64,000 nucleotides of DNA from Halomarina rubra (GTDB lineage: Archaea; Halobacteriota; Halobacteria; Halobacteriales; Haloarculaceae), in assembly GCF_023699475.1 (NCBI RefSeq), contig NZ_JALXFV010000002.1, positions 419,307 through 483,306 on the forward strand, written 5' to 3'. The position numbers and the translations under genes are program-made. Every line of letters starts with the position of its first letter. Positions within the stretch are counted from its first letter, which is position 1. Of the stretch, positions 42,683 to 50,927 are shown piece by piece. The notes beneath the pieces are model-generated. The model did not search any database. It saw only the letters and a list, made by a program, of their open reading frames with translations, and had not been told where the DNA came from.

Positions 42683-44254
42683 TCACTCACCATCTCGAAG
42701 CTTGAACTTCTGAACCTTCCCGCTCGGGTTCTTCGGCAACTCGTCGACGAACTCGTACGCCCGCGGTCGCTTGAAGTCCGCGAGGTCGTCGCTGCGCTTG
42801 CAGTACGCTTCGAGGTCCGCGGCGGTCACGTCGCCGTCGGCGACGACGTAGGCGGTGACGAGTTCGCCCCACTCCTCGTCGGGTTGACCGACGACGGCCG
42901 CCTCGACGACGGCGTCGTGGGCGAACAGCACGTCCTCGACCTCGGTCGGGTAGATGTTCTCGCCTCCGGAGATTATCATGTCGTCCTTCCTGTCGACGAC
43001 GTAGAGGTAGCCGTCCTCGTCCTGGTAGCCGAGGTCTCCCGAGTAGTACCACGTCCTGCCGTCGGCTTCGCGTAGCGAGCGCTCGGTCGCCTCCGGGCGG
43101 TTCCAGTACTCGCGCATCGTACAGGGTCCGGCGAACAGCACCTCGCCGATGGCACCCTGCTCGACGGTGTCGGTGGGGTGGCCGTCGGGCGTGACGACCC
43201 GGAGGTCGTGGTTGAGCGCGGCCAGTCCCGCAGAGCCCTGCTTGGGGACCTGTTCGTCGGGGTGCTGGAAGGTGCCACAGGGGCCGATCTCGGTCATGCC
43301 GTACGCCTGGAGGTAGTTCTCGGTGAACTGCTCGCGGCAGGCGTCGAGGACGCGTCTGGGCATCGGCGACGCACCGTAGAAGCCGATGGCGAGCGAGGAG
43401 ACGTCGGCGTCGAGGTCCGGGGCGACCTGCGCGAGCGCGTTCCAGGCGGTCGGCGCGGCGAACATCTGCGTGACCTCGTACTCGTCGATGGCCTGGAGGA
43501 CCGCGACCGGGTCGAACTCGTGGTGGACGACGCTCGTCGCGCCGACGTGGACCCGCGGGAACATGTTGGCGTGGAGTTCCGCGCAGTGGTACAGCGGGAG
43601 ACACGACAGGCCGACGTCGCTCTTGTCGATACCGCTCTCGGCGAGACAGATGATGCTGTGCTCGACCATCGAGCGGTGTTCGTGGACGACGCCCTTCGGC
43701 CGACCCGTCGTCCCGGAGGTGTAGATGAACGCGTAGACGTCGTCCTCGACGACCGTGGTGTCCGGGCGGTCGGCGCTGGCGTCCTCGACGGTCGCGTAGA
43801 AGTCCGCGGCGTACTCGGGCAGGTCCCCCGAGACGTCGCCCGTCGAGGCGGGACCGTCGACGGTGAGGAACGTCTCGACCGTCTCCAGCGAGTCGCGTGC
43901 CCCTTCGATAGCTCCGCGAGTCGCGTCCTCGAAGACGACCACGGAGGATTCGGCGTCGTTCAGGATGTACTCGACCTCGCCGGCTTTGAGCCGGTAGTTC
44001 AGCGGGTTGAACACCGCGCCGAGTTTCGCACAGGCGTAGACGGTGAGGACGATTTCGGTACCGTTGAACAGCAGCGTCGAGACCCGGTCGCCGTGTCCGA
44101 CACCGGACTCGGCGAGGGCGTTCGCCAGTCGGTTCACTCGTTCGTCGAACTCGGCGAACGTCCAGCGCTGGCCCTTCCGGGGGTAGACGAGTGCGTCGCG
44201 GTCGGGGTACCGGCGTGCGCTCAGTTCCAACGTGTCGGCTATCGTGGGGTGCAT
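42683..44254 (-). CDS. Acyl-CoA ligase (medium/long-chain type)
   Basis: 523 residues. Core motifs: FIYTSGTTGRPKGVVHEH (A3), AYGMTEIGPC (A5), YSGDLGYQDEDGYLYVVDRKDDMIISGG (A7-A8), ENIYPTEVEDVLF and the catalytic Lys in NPSGKVQKFKL. It adenylates a fatty or aromatic acid and thioesterifies it to CoA. It differs from the ligase at 30.1 kb in its A8-A10 details, so the pair is paralogous rather than a recent duplicate. It opens at an ATG that follows a weak TATA-like element at 44278-44285 on the minus strand. It is separately promoted from the HADH-crotonase operon. Confidence 0.93.
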   Translation of the reverse strand: MHPTIADTLELSARRYPDRDALVYPRKGQRWTFAEFDERVNRLANALAESGVGHGDRVSTLLFNGTEIVLTVYACAKLGAVFNPLNYRLKAGEVEYILNDAESSVVVFEDATRGAIEGARDSLETVETFLTVDGPASTGDVSGDLPEYAADFYATVEDASADRPDTTVVEDDVYAFIYTSGTTGRPKGVVHEHRSMVEHSIICLAESGIDKSDVGLSCLPLYHCAELHANMFPRVHVGATSVVHHEFDPVAVLQAIDEYEVTQMFAAPTAWNALAQVAPDLDADVSSLAIGFYGASPMPRRVLDACREQFTENYLQAYGMTEIGPCGTFQHPDEQVPKQGSAGLAALNHDLRVVTPDGHPTDTVEQGAIGEVLFAGPCTMREYWNRPEATERSLREADGRTWYYSGDLGYQDEDGYLYVVDRKDDMIISGGENIYPTEVEDVLFAHDAVVEAAVVGQPDEEWGELVTAYVVADGDVTAADLEAYCKRSDDLADFKRPRAYEFVDELPKNPSGKVQKFKLRDGE

Positions 44255-44346
44255 AATCGTGCCACGGTAACGGGGGACGTAGTTCTACCGCCGCTCGTGC
44301 CCGTCCCTTCGAAACGTTGAAACGGCCGATGCGCTTGCGTTGGGAC

Positions 44347-44631
44347 ATGGAACTCCGGGTCATCGAGAACGAGCCGTCGGAGCTGTCGATAGAGATCGCC
44401 GGCGAGGACCACACGTTCATGAACGTGCTGAAGGGAGCACTGCTGGAGACCGAGGGTGTTACGGCGGCGACGTACGACGTGAACCCCGAGCAGTCCGGTG
44501 GCCAGACCGACCCCGTCCTCACCATCAAGACCGAGGAGGGTCGCGACGCGCTGGACGCACTCGCCGACGCCGCGGGCAACGTCAAGGCGAAGTCGACGTC
44601 GTTCCGCGAGACGTTCGAAGCCGCGCTCTGA
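44347..44631 (+). CDS. rpoL: DNA-directed RNA polymerase subunit L
   Basis: 94 residues, the normal length for archaeal Rpo11. Recognisable by [17 protein letters not shown], the conserved [16 protein letters not shown] helix and a Gly/Pro-containing turn ([13 protein letters not shown]). With subunit D it forms the assembly platform of RNA polymerase (the alpha-like dimer). The ATG at 44347 is the family start; an in-frame reading 10 residues longer is not conserved in character. It stands alone here, separate from the other RNA polymerase genes. Confidence 0.95.
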   Translation: MELRVIENEPSELSIEIAGEDHTFMNVLKGALLETEGVTAATYDVNPEQSGGQTDPVLTIKTEEGRDALDALADAAGNVKAKSTSFRETFEAAL

Positions 44632-44715
44632 GTCGGCCACGACACATCAGTTCTCTTCCGACTCTCCACACCCCGCTGTGTAGCGACCGCTCTCTCCCCG
44701 CGAGAACACTCCACC

Positions 44716-44724
44716 GTCTTTATG
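44716..44724 (+). promoter_or_regulatory. TATA box of the 544-residue membrane protein gene
   Basis: GTCTTTATG lies 26-34 nt upstream of the ATG at 44750. Confidence 0.6.
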
Positions 44725-44749
44725 CCCGTACGTTCTGGAGTCTCGACAC

Positions 44750-46384
44750 ATGGTCTCGGTCCCCCGTCGCGCGGTGCCGGTCGTCCTCCTCTCGCTGGCC
44801 GCACTCGCGTTCGTCTGGTTCGTCCGCCCGTGGTTCCAACCGCTCGCCTATCGCCTGTTCGTCGAGTCCCCCGGCGTCCTCCAGTGGCTCGGCGTCGTCG
44901 CACTGCTCCTCGTCGCGTACGCCCTCTACGGCACGCGCAACGGCTGGGTCGGCACCGACACCCACGTCCAGACCGACGCCGGGCAGGTGCCGGTCGTCGT
45001 CGTGGCGTTCGGCTTCCTGGTCGTCCTCGCCCTCGTCGTCGGTGGCGGCGTCGGTGGTCTGTACGAGGCGGAGGCGACCTCCGAGCGCGTCGGTGCGACC
45101 GTCACCGACGTCGAGTCGTTGCCCGAGACGAACTCGGAGACCGCACGGGTGCTCCCCCAGACGGTCGCCCGGCAGTACGCCGAGAACTCCCTCCAGTATC
45201 CTCGCTATCGTCTCGCCGGTGGTGACATCACCGTCGTCGACGGGACACCACACTGGTCGTACGCGCTCGCCCCCGACGGCGGCCTCAACTCCGTGCGCCT
45301 GAAACAGCGCGGGGCGGCGTTCGTCGACATGACGACGACCGGCAAGTCCCTCGACATCCGCGAGGGCGAGTTCACCGTCGGGCAGGGGATGGCCGTCACC
45401 GACGACTACGAGTGGGCGCTGTCGAAACACGCCTACTGGCGGGACTACCGCGACCCGTTCGTCGTCCCCCACGACGGCGACCTGTACCTCGCGGTGCCCT
45501 ACGTCACGCACGACTGGGAGTTCCGGGCGACCCCGCTCCCCCAGATGCACTCGGTCCCCGAGTTCGGCGGCGTCTCGGTCATCGCCCCCGACGGCTCGAT
45601 AACCGACTTCTCGCCGGAGGAGGCCGTCGAGAGCGAGGTGCTCGCGGGGCAGAACGTCTACCCGTACGAACTCGCGCGCCACGAGGTCGCCTCGCGCGCC
45701 TACCAGAACGGCATCCTCAACACGTGGTTCGCCCACGAGGACCAACTCGAACTCGCGCCCGTCCCCGGCGAGAACGACCAGCCGTTCACCGTGTTCACCG
45801 AGGACGGCCCCTCGTACGTCCTCGCGGCCGAACCGTGGGGTGACGCCGCCGGCGTCTACCAGTTGTGGACCGTCGACGGGCGGACCGGCGCGCCCGAGCG
45901 ACTGACGTTCCCCCGCACCGACGCCCTGCTCGGCCCCTCGCGAGCGACGGACGTCGCGATGCAACAGCCCGAGATATCCAGACTCAACGACGTCTCGCCG
46001 GCCGAACCCATCCCCGTCGTCCGGGACGGTCGCCTCTACTGGCAGGTCCACATCGTGCCGAACTCCTCGGCGGGGCTGTCGTACATCGCGTTCGTCGACG
46101 CGTCGACGCAGGACACCTACACGGTCCGGACCGGGAGCGCCGCGAAGGCGTTCATCGGCGGTGAGTCGGTCGAGGGTGGAGGGAACGAATCGACGGGCGG
46201 CGAGAGTGGGCCGAACGGCCCCGGCGACGGGCTCGTCATCGTCGTCGAGCGGCAGGACGGCACCACACAGCGGGTGACGGTCGGCGCGAACGACACCGTC
46301 GTCATCCGTCCTCGCGGGGGGACCGGGACGGAGGGCAACGCCAGCGGCAACGCGACGGCGACCGACCGGTCGCTCGCGGGCTGA
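44750..46384 (+). CDS. Membrane protein with large extracytoplasmic domain, function unknown
   Basis: 544 residues. Three TM helices lie in the first 105 residues (about 10-27, 43-60 and 77-102), followed by an extracytoplasmic domain of about 430 residues with repeated beta patterns (DYEWALSKHAYWRDYRDPFVV, FRATPLPQMHSVPEFGG, RDGRLYWQVHIVPNSS). The final 60 residues are Gly/Asn/Thr-rich with probable N-glycosylation sites (NESTGG, NASGNATA). It has a family look of conserved haloarchaeal surface proteins. There is no catalytic motif. It has its own promoter and no operon partner. Confidence 0.78.
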   Translation: MVSVPRRAVPVVLLSLAALAFVWFVRPWFQPLAYRLFVESPGVLQWLGVVALLLVAYALYGTRNGWVGTDTHVQTDAGQVPVVVVAFGFLVVLALVVGGGVGGLYEAEATSERVGATVTDVESLPETNSETARVLPQTVARQYAENSLQYPRYRLAGGDITVVDGTPHWSYALAPDGGLNSVRLKQRGAAFVDMTTTGKSLDIREGEFTVGQGMAVTDDYEWALSKHAYWRDYRDPFVVPHDGDLYLAVPYVTHDWEFRATPLPQMHSVPEFGGVSVIAPDGSITDFSPEEAVESEVLAGQNVYPYELARHEVASRAYQNGILNTWFAHEDQLELAPVPGENDQPFTVFTEDGPSYVLAAEPWGDAAGVYQLWTVDGRTGAPERLTFPRTDALLGPSRATDVAMQQPEISRLNDVSPAEPIPVVRDGRLYWQVHIVPNSSAGLSYIAFVDASTQDTYTVRTGSAAKAFIGGESVEGGGNESTGGESGPNGPGDGLVIVVERQDGTTQRVTVGANDTVVIRPRGGTGTEGNASGNATATDRSLAG

Positions 46385-46429
46385 CCACTGGTTAGACGGT
46401 CGTCCGGATTCGTCTCGCTCCTCGCCGTC

Positions 46430-46612
46430 CTACCCGGCAGCGACGCGCCACGTGCCGTGAGTGGGACACCAGTAGGTCGCGGTCCTGAGGCGGGGGCAGT
46501 CGTCGCCGCAGTCCGGACAGCCCAGCGAGTCGGGTTCGTGAGCCGTCGAGACGCCCATCTCGGCGTACACCTCGCGCCACCCGCCACTGGGCGAGCGACG
46601 GTCGTCGGTCAC
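46430..46612 (-). CDS. Small zinc-finger protein, 60 aa
   Basis: Four Cys form a probable zinc site: CPDCGDDCP (two or three Cys) and YWCPTHGTW, where Cys and His complete a treble-clef-like site. Highly charged N-terminus. Small zinc-finger proteins of about 60 residues are abundant in haloarchaea and some affect stress survival and biofilm; the fold is known but the targets are not. Its ATG overlaps the stop of the next upstream zinc-finger gene by 4 nt (46609-46612), so the two are co-translated. Confidence 0.75.
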   Translation of the reverse strand: MTDDRRSPSGGWREVYAEMGVSTAHEPDSLGCPDCGDDCPRLRTATYWCPTHGTWRVAAG

Positions 46613-46830
46613 GACTCCTCCTCGTCGTCATCACACCGCCAGCAGCGCTCGGTCAGCGCGGCGTCGGTCGATTCGAGACCGCAGCGCTCACACCGGTAGT
46701 AGTAGTGGTCGAGGCGGCCGTAGCGGTCGTAGCCCGGGTGGGGACCGGTCACCGACCGCGGTGGCGGCCGCTCGCCGTCCGGCGCGCCGGAACCCGCACG
46801 TTCATCTCGCTGTAGTGAGTTCGTTGCCAT
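46609..46830 (-). CDS. Small zinc-finger protein, 73 aa
   Basis: The C-terminal zinc site is YRCERCGLESTDAALTERCWRCDDD, two CxxC pairs 14 residues apart, as in rubredoxin-knuckle zinc ribbons. The N-terminal 40 residues are disordered and Pro/Gly/Arg-rich. It shares an ATGA overlap with the following 60-residue zinc-finger gene, so the pair is stoichiometrically produced and may form a heterodimer (inference). No TATA box is clear upstream, where a 268-nt gene-free gap lies. Confidence 0.75.
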   Translation of the reverse strand: MATNSLQRDERAGSGAPDGERPPPRSVTGPHPGYDRYGRLDHYYYRCERCGLESTDAALTERCWRCDDDEEES

Positions 46831-47098
46831 GAGTTCGCTCTCTGAACTCGGCGTTCGGGTGCTGGAACACCCGGCGCGTTTTCGCGCACCGCCGAAACAC
46901 TCGTCAGTCGCGTCTCCCGGCAGGACGCACGTCCACTCCCTGCCGACTGGTGGGAGACGGTCGAACGGAGGACCGCGACGGGCAAAAGGGGGCGGCTAGC
47001 TCGGTGAAAGTAGAACTTCCTGAACGTACGGAGGCGGGTTCTCGGTGGTCTCGGCGGGCCTCTGAACAGTTTCACCGAGCGTCCGAGCGTCCGAGCGC

Positions 47099-47914
47099 TC
47101 AACAGACGACGGTGGTGACGTAGACCACGCCGTCCGGACCGGCGTGGATGTCGATACCGACCCGACCGTCGGCGTCGAGGAGCATCTCGCGCCCCTCGGG
47201 GCTCGAACGAAGCGGCGACGCGAGGGCGGCCGCGAGTTCCTCTGCGGAGTCGTAGTCCGCGACCGTTCCGGTCGTCCGCTCGCTCGTGTACGGCGAGTAG
47301 ATGGTCGGTCCTTCGGCACACGTGGCATCGAACTCACCGAGCGACCCCGCGACCTCCCGGTCCTCGTAGTCGTCCGTCACGGCTCGCTGGTTCCAGAACG
47401 TCGCCATCGCGGTGAGCGTGTCGTCGCTCCGCAACGACGGTTCGCCGGCCGCGTCACGCTCCTCGTTGAACGCCGCGAGCATCCGTTCCTCGGCGGTGTC
47501 GAACCCGACGCCTCCGGCGGCGTCCGCGAACCCCGGGGGGTCGTCCACCGTCGGGGGGCCCTGCCCCGGCAACGAGACGACGCCCGTCCCCAGGAGGACG
47601 AACCCGACGACGACGACGGCGAGCACGCCTGCGACCGGGAGGAGACCGTCGAACCGCCCTGGCTGGCCGGTGTCGAACTCCTCTTCGTAGTCGAGACTCC
47701 GGCGTTCGAACGACATGCTGCCACAGCGCGAACACGGTGGCGAGTTCTTCGGCTGGGACTTCCCGCAGTCCGGACAGACCCACTGGAACCCTGGAGCGTC
47801 GCGTTCGACGCCGGCCGGGACGACGGCGCGTTCGAGCCGTTGGTAGCCACAGTCGTCGCACGGCGGGTCGTTGGCGGCGTGGGGGCGACCGCACTGCGGG
47901 CAGCGCCACTTCAT
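47099..47914 (-). CDS. Double zinc-ribbon, single-TM protein with CAP-like exported domain
   Basis: 271 residues. Two zinc ribbons lie in the cytoplasmic part: Cys5, Cys8, Cys19, Cys22 and Cys47, Cys50, Cys61, Cys64. One TM helix follows (about 90-112), then an exported domain (140-271) with the first-helix pattern ERMLAAFNEERDAAGEPSL and the end GIDIHAGPDGVVYVTTVVC of the CAP/SCP superfamily. The usual CAP His/Glu metal site is not visible. The arrangement places zinc ribbons inside and a CAP-like domain outside. I start at ATG 47914; a GTG 8 codons upstream is also in frame. Confidence 0.75.
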   Translation of the reverse strand: MKWRCPQCGRPHAANDPPCDDCGYQRLERAVVPAGVERDAPGFQWVCPDCGKSQPKNSPPCSRCGSMSFERRSLDYEEEFDTGQPGRFDGLLPVAGVLAVVVVGFVLLGTGVVSLPGQGPPTVDDPPGFADAAGGVGFDTAEERMLAAFNEERDAAGEPSLRSDDTLTAMATFWNQRAVTDDYEDREVAGSLGEFDATCAEGPTIYSPYTSERTTGTVADYDSAEELAAALASPLRSSPEGREMLLDADGRVGIDIHAGPDGVVYVTTVVC

Positions 47915-47995
47915 CTTTCGGAGTTGATGTGTCGACACTGATGAACGTTCCGGTGTGTCGACGCCGACGCGTCCAAGAGAGCGGGTTCGGGTCGC

Positions 47996-48352
47996 TCAGG
48001 CGTCGAGCATCGCGTGGGCGGCGTCCACCGAGTCGGCTTCGCGCAGGTCGTAGTCTCGCTCGCCGACGCGGTTCATCTGCATGCGGGAGGCGACGGACTC
48101 GCTCTTCACGAGCACGACCGTTCCGACGTCGAGTCGCGAGAGCGCCCCCTTCGACCGCTGGAGGTACTCGGCGGCCTCCTGGTCGCTCGCCTTCATCGCC
48201 TTGGCGTCGACGACGACGTCGAAGCCGGGGTTCATACTCTCGAACGTCTCGACCGCGTCGCGCGTCGACCGGTCGGCCTCGTCCACGTCGAACATCCCTT
48301 CCATCGTGATGACGATTCGATTGTTGTCCTCGTCGACGTCCAGATACTGCAT
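47996..48352 (-). CDS. STAS-like hypothetical protein, 118 aa
   Basis: Alternating strands and helices: MQYLDVDEDNNRIVITMEG, then GFDVVVDAKAM, then TVVLVKSESVASRMQMN. The order resembles the STAS / anti-anti-sigma fold, or SpoIIAA-like domains, but no conserved Ser for phosphorylation is evident. The start ATG at 48352 follows an AT-rich stretch. It lies 82 nt upstream (higher coordinates: 72 nt downstream of hisF end) of no operon partner; function unknown. Confidence 0.7.
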   Translation of the reverse strand: MQYLDVDEDNNRIVITMEGMFDVDEADRSTRDAVETFESMNPGFDVVVDAKAMKASDQEAAEYLQRSKGALSRLDVGTVVLVKSESVASRMQMNRVGERDYDLREADSVDAAHAMLDA

Positions 48353-48424
48353 ACCGACACTTCCGACATCTAGAACTTATCGCTTCCCCGACCAGTATCA
48401 GTGACGATACCGACGGTCGCGTTC

Positions 48425-49234
48425 TCAGCGCCGGACCGGGACGCCGTGGTCGTCGAGGTACGCCTTCGTCTCGTCGATGGTGTACTCCCCGAAGTGGAAG
48501 ATGGAGGCCGCGAGCGCGGCGTCCGCGCCCGCCTCGAACGCTTCGCGCATGTGCTCGGGGCTGCCCGCCCCGGAGGAGGCGATGACGGGCGTCGAGACGG
48601 CGTCACACACAGCGCCGGTGAGGGGGAGGTCGTAGCCGTCTTTCGTCCCGTCGGAGTCGATGGAGTTGACGAACAGTTCGCCCGCACCGCGCTCTTCGGC
48701 CTCGCTCGCCCACGAGACGACGTCGACGCCCGTCCCCTCGCGGCCGCCCTTCTTCGTACACTCGAACCAGCACGACTCGCCGTCGACCTGCTCGTAGTGG
48801 TCGCCGGCTTCGTCGTAGCGCCGCCGGGCGTCGACGCTGATGACGATACACTGGTTGCCGAACGCGCGTGCCCCTTCGGTGATGAGTTCGGGTCGTTCGA
48901 GCGCGCCGGTCGTGATGGAGACCTTGTCCGCGCCGGCCCGGAGCGTCTCCTTGATGTCGTCGCGGGTCCGGATGCCCCCGCCGACGGTCAGCGGGATGAA
49001 ACACTCGTCGGCGACCTGGCCGACGACGTCCAGCATCGTCTCGCGCCCCTCGGCGCTCGCGGTGATGTCGAGGAAGACGAACTCGTCGGCCCCGGCCGCG
49101 TTGTACTCGCGGGCGAGTTCGACCGGGTCACCCGTGTACTGGAGGTCCTCGAAGTGGACGCCGGTGTAGACCGCCGGCTCGCCGTCCTCGTCCACGTCCA
49201 CGTCGATACACGGGATGATGCGTTTGGTCAGCAC
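48425..49234 (-). CDS. hisF: Imidazole glycerol phosphate synthase cyclase subunit HisF
   Basis: 269 residues. The (beta/alpha)8 barrel has the catalytic Asp11 (PCIDVD) and Asp135 (VISVDARRR), and the phosphate-binding loops [10 protein letters not shown] and [10 protein letters not shown]. With HisH it converts PRFAR plus glutamine-derived ammonia to imidazole glycerol phosphate and AICAR in histidine synthesis. It has a longer loop than bacterial HisF (residues about 140-160) that is acidic. HisH is not in the window. Preceded by a 61-residue gene 26 nt upstream on the same strand. Confidence 0.95.
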   Translation of the reverse strand: MLTKRIIPCIDVDVDEDGEPAVYTGVHFEDLQYTGDPVELAREYNAAGADEFVFLDITASAEGRETMLDVVGQVADECFIPLTVGGGIRTRDDIKETLRAGADKVSITTGALERPELITEGARAFGNQCIVISVDARRRYDEAGDHYEQVDGESCWFECTKKGGREGTGVDVVSWASEAEERGAGELFVNSIDSDGTKDGYDLPLTGAVCDAVSTPVIASSGAGSPEHMREAFEAGADAALAASIFHFGEYTIDETKAYLDDHGVPVRR

Positions 49235-49260
49235 AGCCGTCCGTTACCGACCAGAGGTGT

Positions 49261-49446
49261 TCACGATTTCGACCGCGCGCCGAGGATGTCGCGGATCTCC
49301 TCCTCGCTCAACACGTCGACGAGGTCCTCGCCCGCCTCGTAGCGCCGCAGTTGGTCGGTGTCCAGCACCGTCCCGAGGTCGTCCTCCTCGAGCCGAGAGA
49401 GGAGCATCCGGTCCAGGTCCGCCGGGTCGTAGCCGGGAATCGACAT
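49261..49446 (-). CDS. Small soluble hypothetical protein, 61 aa
   Basis: Starts MSIPGYDPADLDRMLLSRLEE and continues with two further amphipathic helices (TDQLRRYEAG, VLSEEEIRDIL). It is Asp/Leu/Glu-rich with no Cys and probably forms a small helical bundle. It lies 26 nt before hisF on the same strand, so it could be the first gene of a hisF operon. The 31-residue in-frame extension upstream is Cys- and Asn-rich, unlike the body, and is not favoured. Function unknown. Confidence 0.62.
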   Translation of the reverse strand: MSIPGYDPADLDRMLLSRLEEDDLGTVLDTDQLRRYEAGEDLVDVLSEEEIRDILGARSKS

Positions 49447-49522
49447 GGTCGCTCTTGACGCGTGATAGCAATAGTCGTTTCTCGCGTCGGTGTTCGGACA
49501 GGTCACCCCGAGTCGGCGTTCG

Positions 49523-49936
49523 TCACCGCCAGTCCCCACCGGCCGCCGCGGTCTCGGTGGGTCGATAGGTGTACTCGCCGAACCCGAGCAACGGCCAGAA
49601 CACGAACGAGAGGAGGGTCAGACCGATGCCGAAGCCGAGTCCCTGGCCGAACCGGTCGGCGACGTCGACCATCAGCTTCAGCGCGACGAAGAAGTTCACG
49701 ACCGGGACGAGCAGGCCCAGGAGCCACCACCCCGAGTTCTCACCGATCTTTATCATCAGGTAGGTGTTGTAGAACGGGATGATCGCCCCCCATCCCGGCT
49801 TTCCGGCCTTCTCGAACGCCTTCCACATCCCGGCGACGCTGACCAGCGCGATGGCAAGCATGACGAGCCAGAAGACCAGCAGTCCGCCACCGCCTTCCTG
49901 CAGCGGAATCGTCGTGTCGACTGTCGTGAGACTCAC
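49523..49936 (-). CDS. DUF5684-like membrane protein, 137 aa
   Basis: Four TM helices with the family pattern KAFEKAGKPGWGAIIPFYNTYL, a WWLL-type helix and a FGEYTYRP end. The IIPFYNTY segment and the double Trp are what I recognise as DUF5684, a family often annotated near signal-peptidase-like proteins but of unknown function. The start is GTG at 49936, which gives VSLTTVDTTIPLQEGGGG; longer readings up to 50032 would translate a tandem DNA repeat and are unlikely. Confidence 0.75.
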   Translation of the reverse strand: MSLTTVDTTIPLQEGGGGLLVFWLVMLAIALVSVAGMWKAFEKAGKPGWGAIIPFYNTYLMIKIGENSGWWLLGLLVPVVNFFVALKLMVDVADRFGQGLGFGIGLTLLSFVFWPLLGFGEYTYRPTETAAAGGDWR

Positions 49937-49983
49937 GCGACTCACTACTCCACGATGTGTGAAGAGTGTTCGTCTCACAGCAC

Positions 49984-50015
49984 CCACCGACCCACCGACC
50001 CACCGACCCACCGAC
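49984..50015. repeat. Tandem repeat of CCACCGAC, four perfect copies
   Basis: Four head-to-tail copies of an 8-mer in the space between the DUF5684 gene and the next plus-strand gene. It may be a slippage-prone array; it lies before both gene starts and could sit in their promoter region. Confidence 0.9.
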
Positions 50016-50071
50016 CCGCCCGCTCGCGGCACTCCGACAGGTCAAAGTACGCACCCCGAAGAGAACTCGGT

Positions 50072-50260
50072 ATGAGCGACCACGCGGACCACCAGGAACA
50101 TCAGGACGTCAGCGGCAGTGACCACCCCGAACCGCGCCCGGACCACCGCCAGACCGCCCCACAAGGCCCCTACACGAACCGGATGGTCGGCATCGGGATG
50201 GTCGTCGCTCTGGTCGGCATCCTCGTCGTCTTCGGTCTCCCCGTCCTGCTCACGCTCTGA
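50072..50260 (+). CDS. Small single-pass membrane protein, 62 aa
   Basis: A His/Asp/Glu-rich N-terminal half (HADHQEHQDVSGSDHPEPRPDH) precedes one TM helix (about 40-60: GIGMVVALVGILVVFGLPVLL). The cluster of His residues could bind metal. This design (acidic soluble tail, C-terminal TM) is common among haloarchaeal hypothetical proteins. An ATG at 50072 is the only sensible start. No partner gene beside it. Confidence 0.65.
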   Translation: MSDHADHQEHQDVSGSDHPEPRPDHRQTAPQGPYTNRMVGIGMVVALVGILVVFGLPVLLTL

Positions 50261-50308
50261 GGCGACACCACACCACCACTCGCGCTCTTCTGCCGTTCTC
50301 CTCGTCTC

Positions 50309-50866
50309 TCACTCGATCTCCCGGACCACCTGCGCCGGATTCCCCTGCACGACGACTCGTTCTGGCACGTCCTCGGTGACGACCGCTCCCGAGGCGATCA
50401 TCGCGCCGTCACCGACGGAGACGCCGGGGTTGAGCACCGCTCGCCCGCCGACCCACACGTCGTCGCCCACCGTCACCGGCTTGCCGTACTCCAGTCCCGC
50501 CGCCCGTTCGTCGGGGTCGAGCGGGTGGGTCGCGGTGTAGACGTGGACGCCCGGCCCGAGCATGCAGTCGTCGCCGAACTCGACCCGGCAGACGTCGAGG
50601 AACACGCAGTCGAAGTTCGCGAAGAACCGGTCGCCGACGTGGACGTTGAACCCGTAGTCACACTGGAACGGCGGCCTGACCGTGACGTCCTCACCGACCG
50701 ACCCGAACAGGTCGTCGAGGAGTCGTGTACGCTCGTCGCTCTCGTCGGCGTCGGTCCGGTCGAACCGCGCCGTCAGTTCTCGTGCCTCGCGGTGTGCCGC
50801 GACGAGCTCCGGGTCGGTGGGGTCGTACAGCTCCCCGGCGAGCATCTTCGCCTTCTCCGAGTCCAT
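50309..50866 (-). CDS. Maltose/galactoside O-acetyltransferase-family protein
   Basis: 185 residues, the normal length. An N-terminal helical pair (MDSEKAKMLAGELYDPTDPELV) precedes a left-handed beta-helix of hexapeptide repeats, including CDYGFNVHVGDRFFANFDCVFLDVC. The catalytic His is in TATHPLD and the acetyl-CoA-binding loop in GGRAVLNPGVSVGDGAMIASGAVV. It acetylates a hydroxyl of a sugar or nodulation-like glycan; the true substrate is unknown. The ATG at 50866 matches the family start; a GTG 13 codons upstream adds no homologous sequence. Confidence 0.92.
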   Translation of the reverse strand: MDSEKAKMLAGELYDPTDPELVAAHREARELTARFDRTDADESDERTRLLDDLFGSVGEDVTVRPPFQCDYGFNVHVGDRFFANFDCVFLDVCRVEFGDDCMLGPGVHVYTATHPLDPDERAAGLEYGKPVTVGDDVWVGGRAVLNPGVSVGDGAMIASGAVVTEDVPERVVVQGNPAQVVREIE

Positions 50867-50927
50867 CGGTCGGTGGTCGACCGTCGCCGTGAAAAACCCC
50901 CGCACGTCTCTCGGTCGTGTCTCGACG

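Noticed and set aside
49937..50032. N-terminal extension of the DUF5684 protein
   Set aside because: The extension translates the CCACCGAC tandem repeat, giving a GGSVGRWVGGSVG pattern with no family match.
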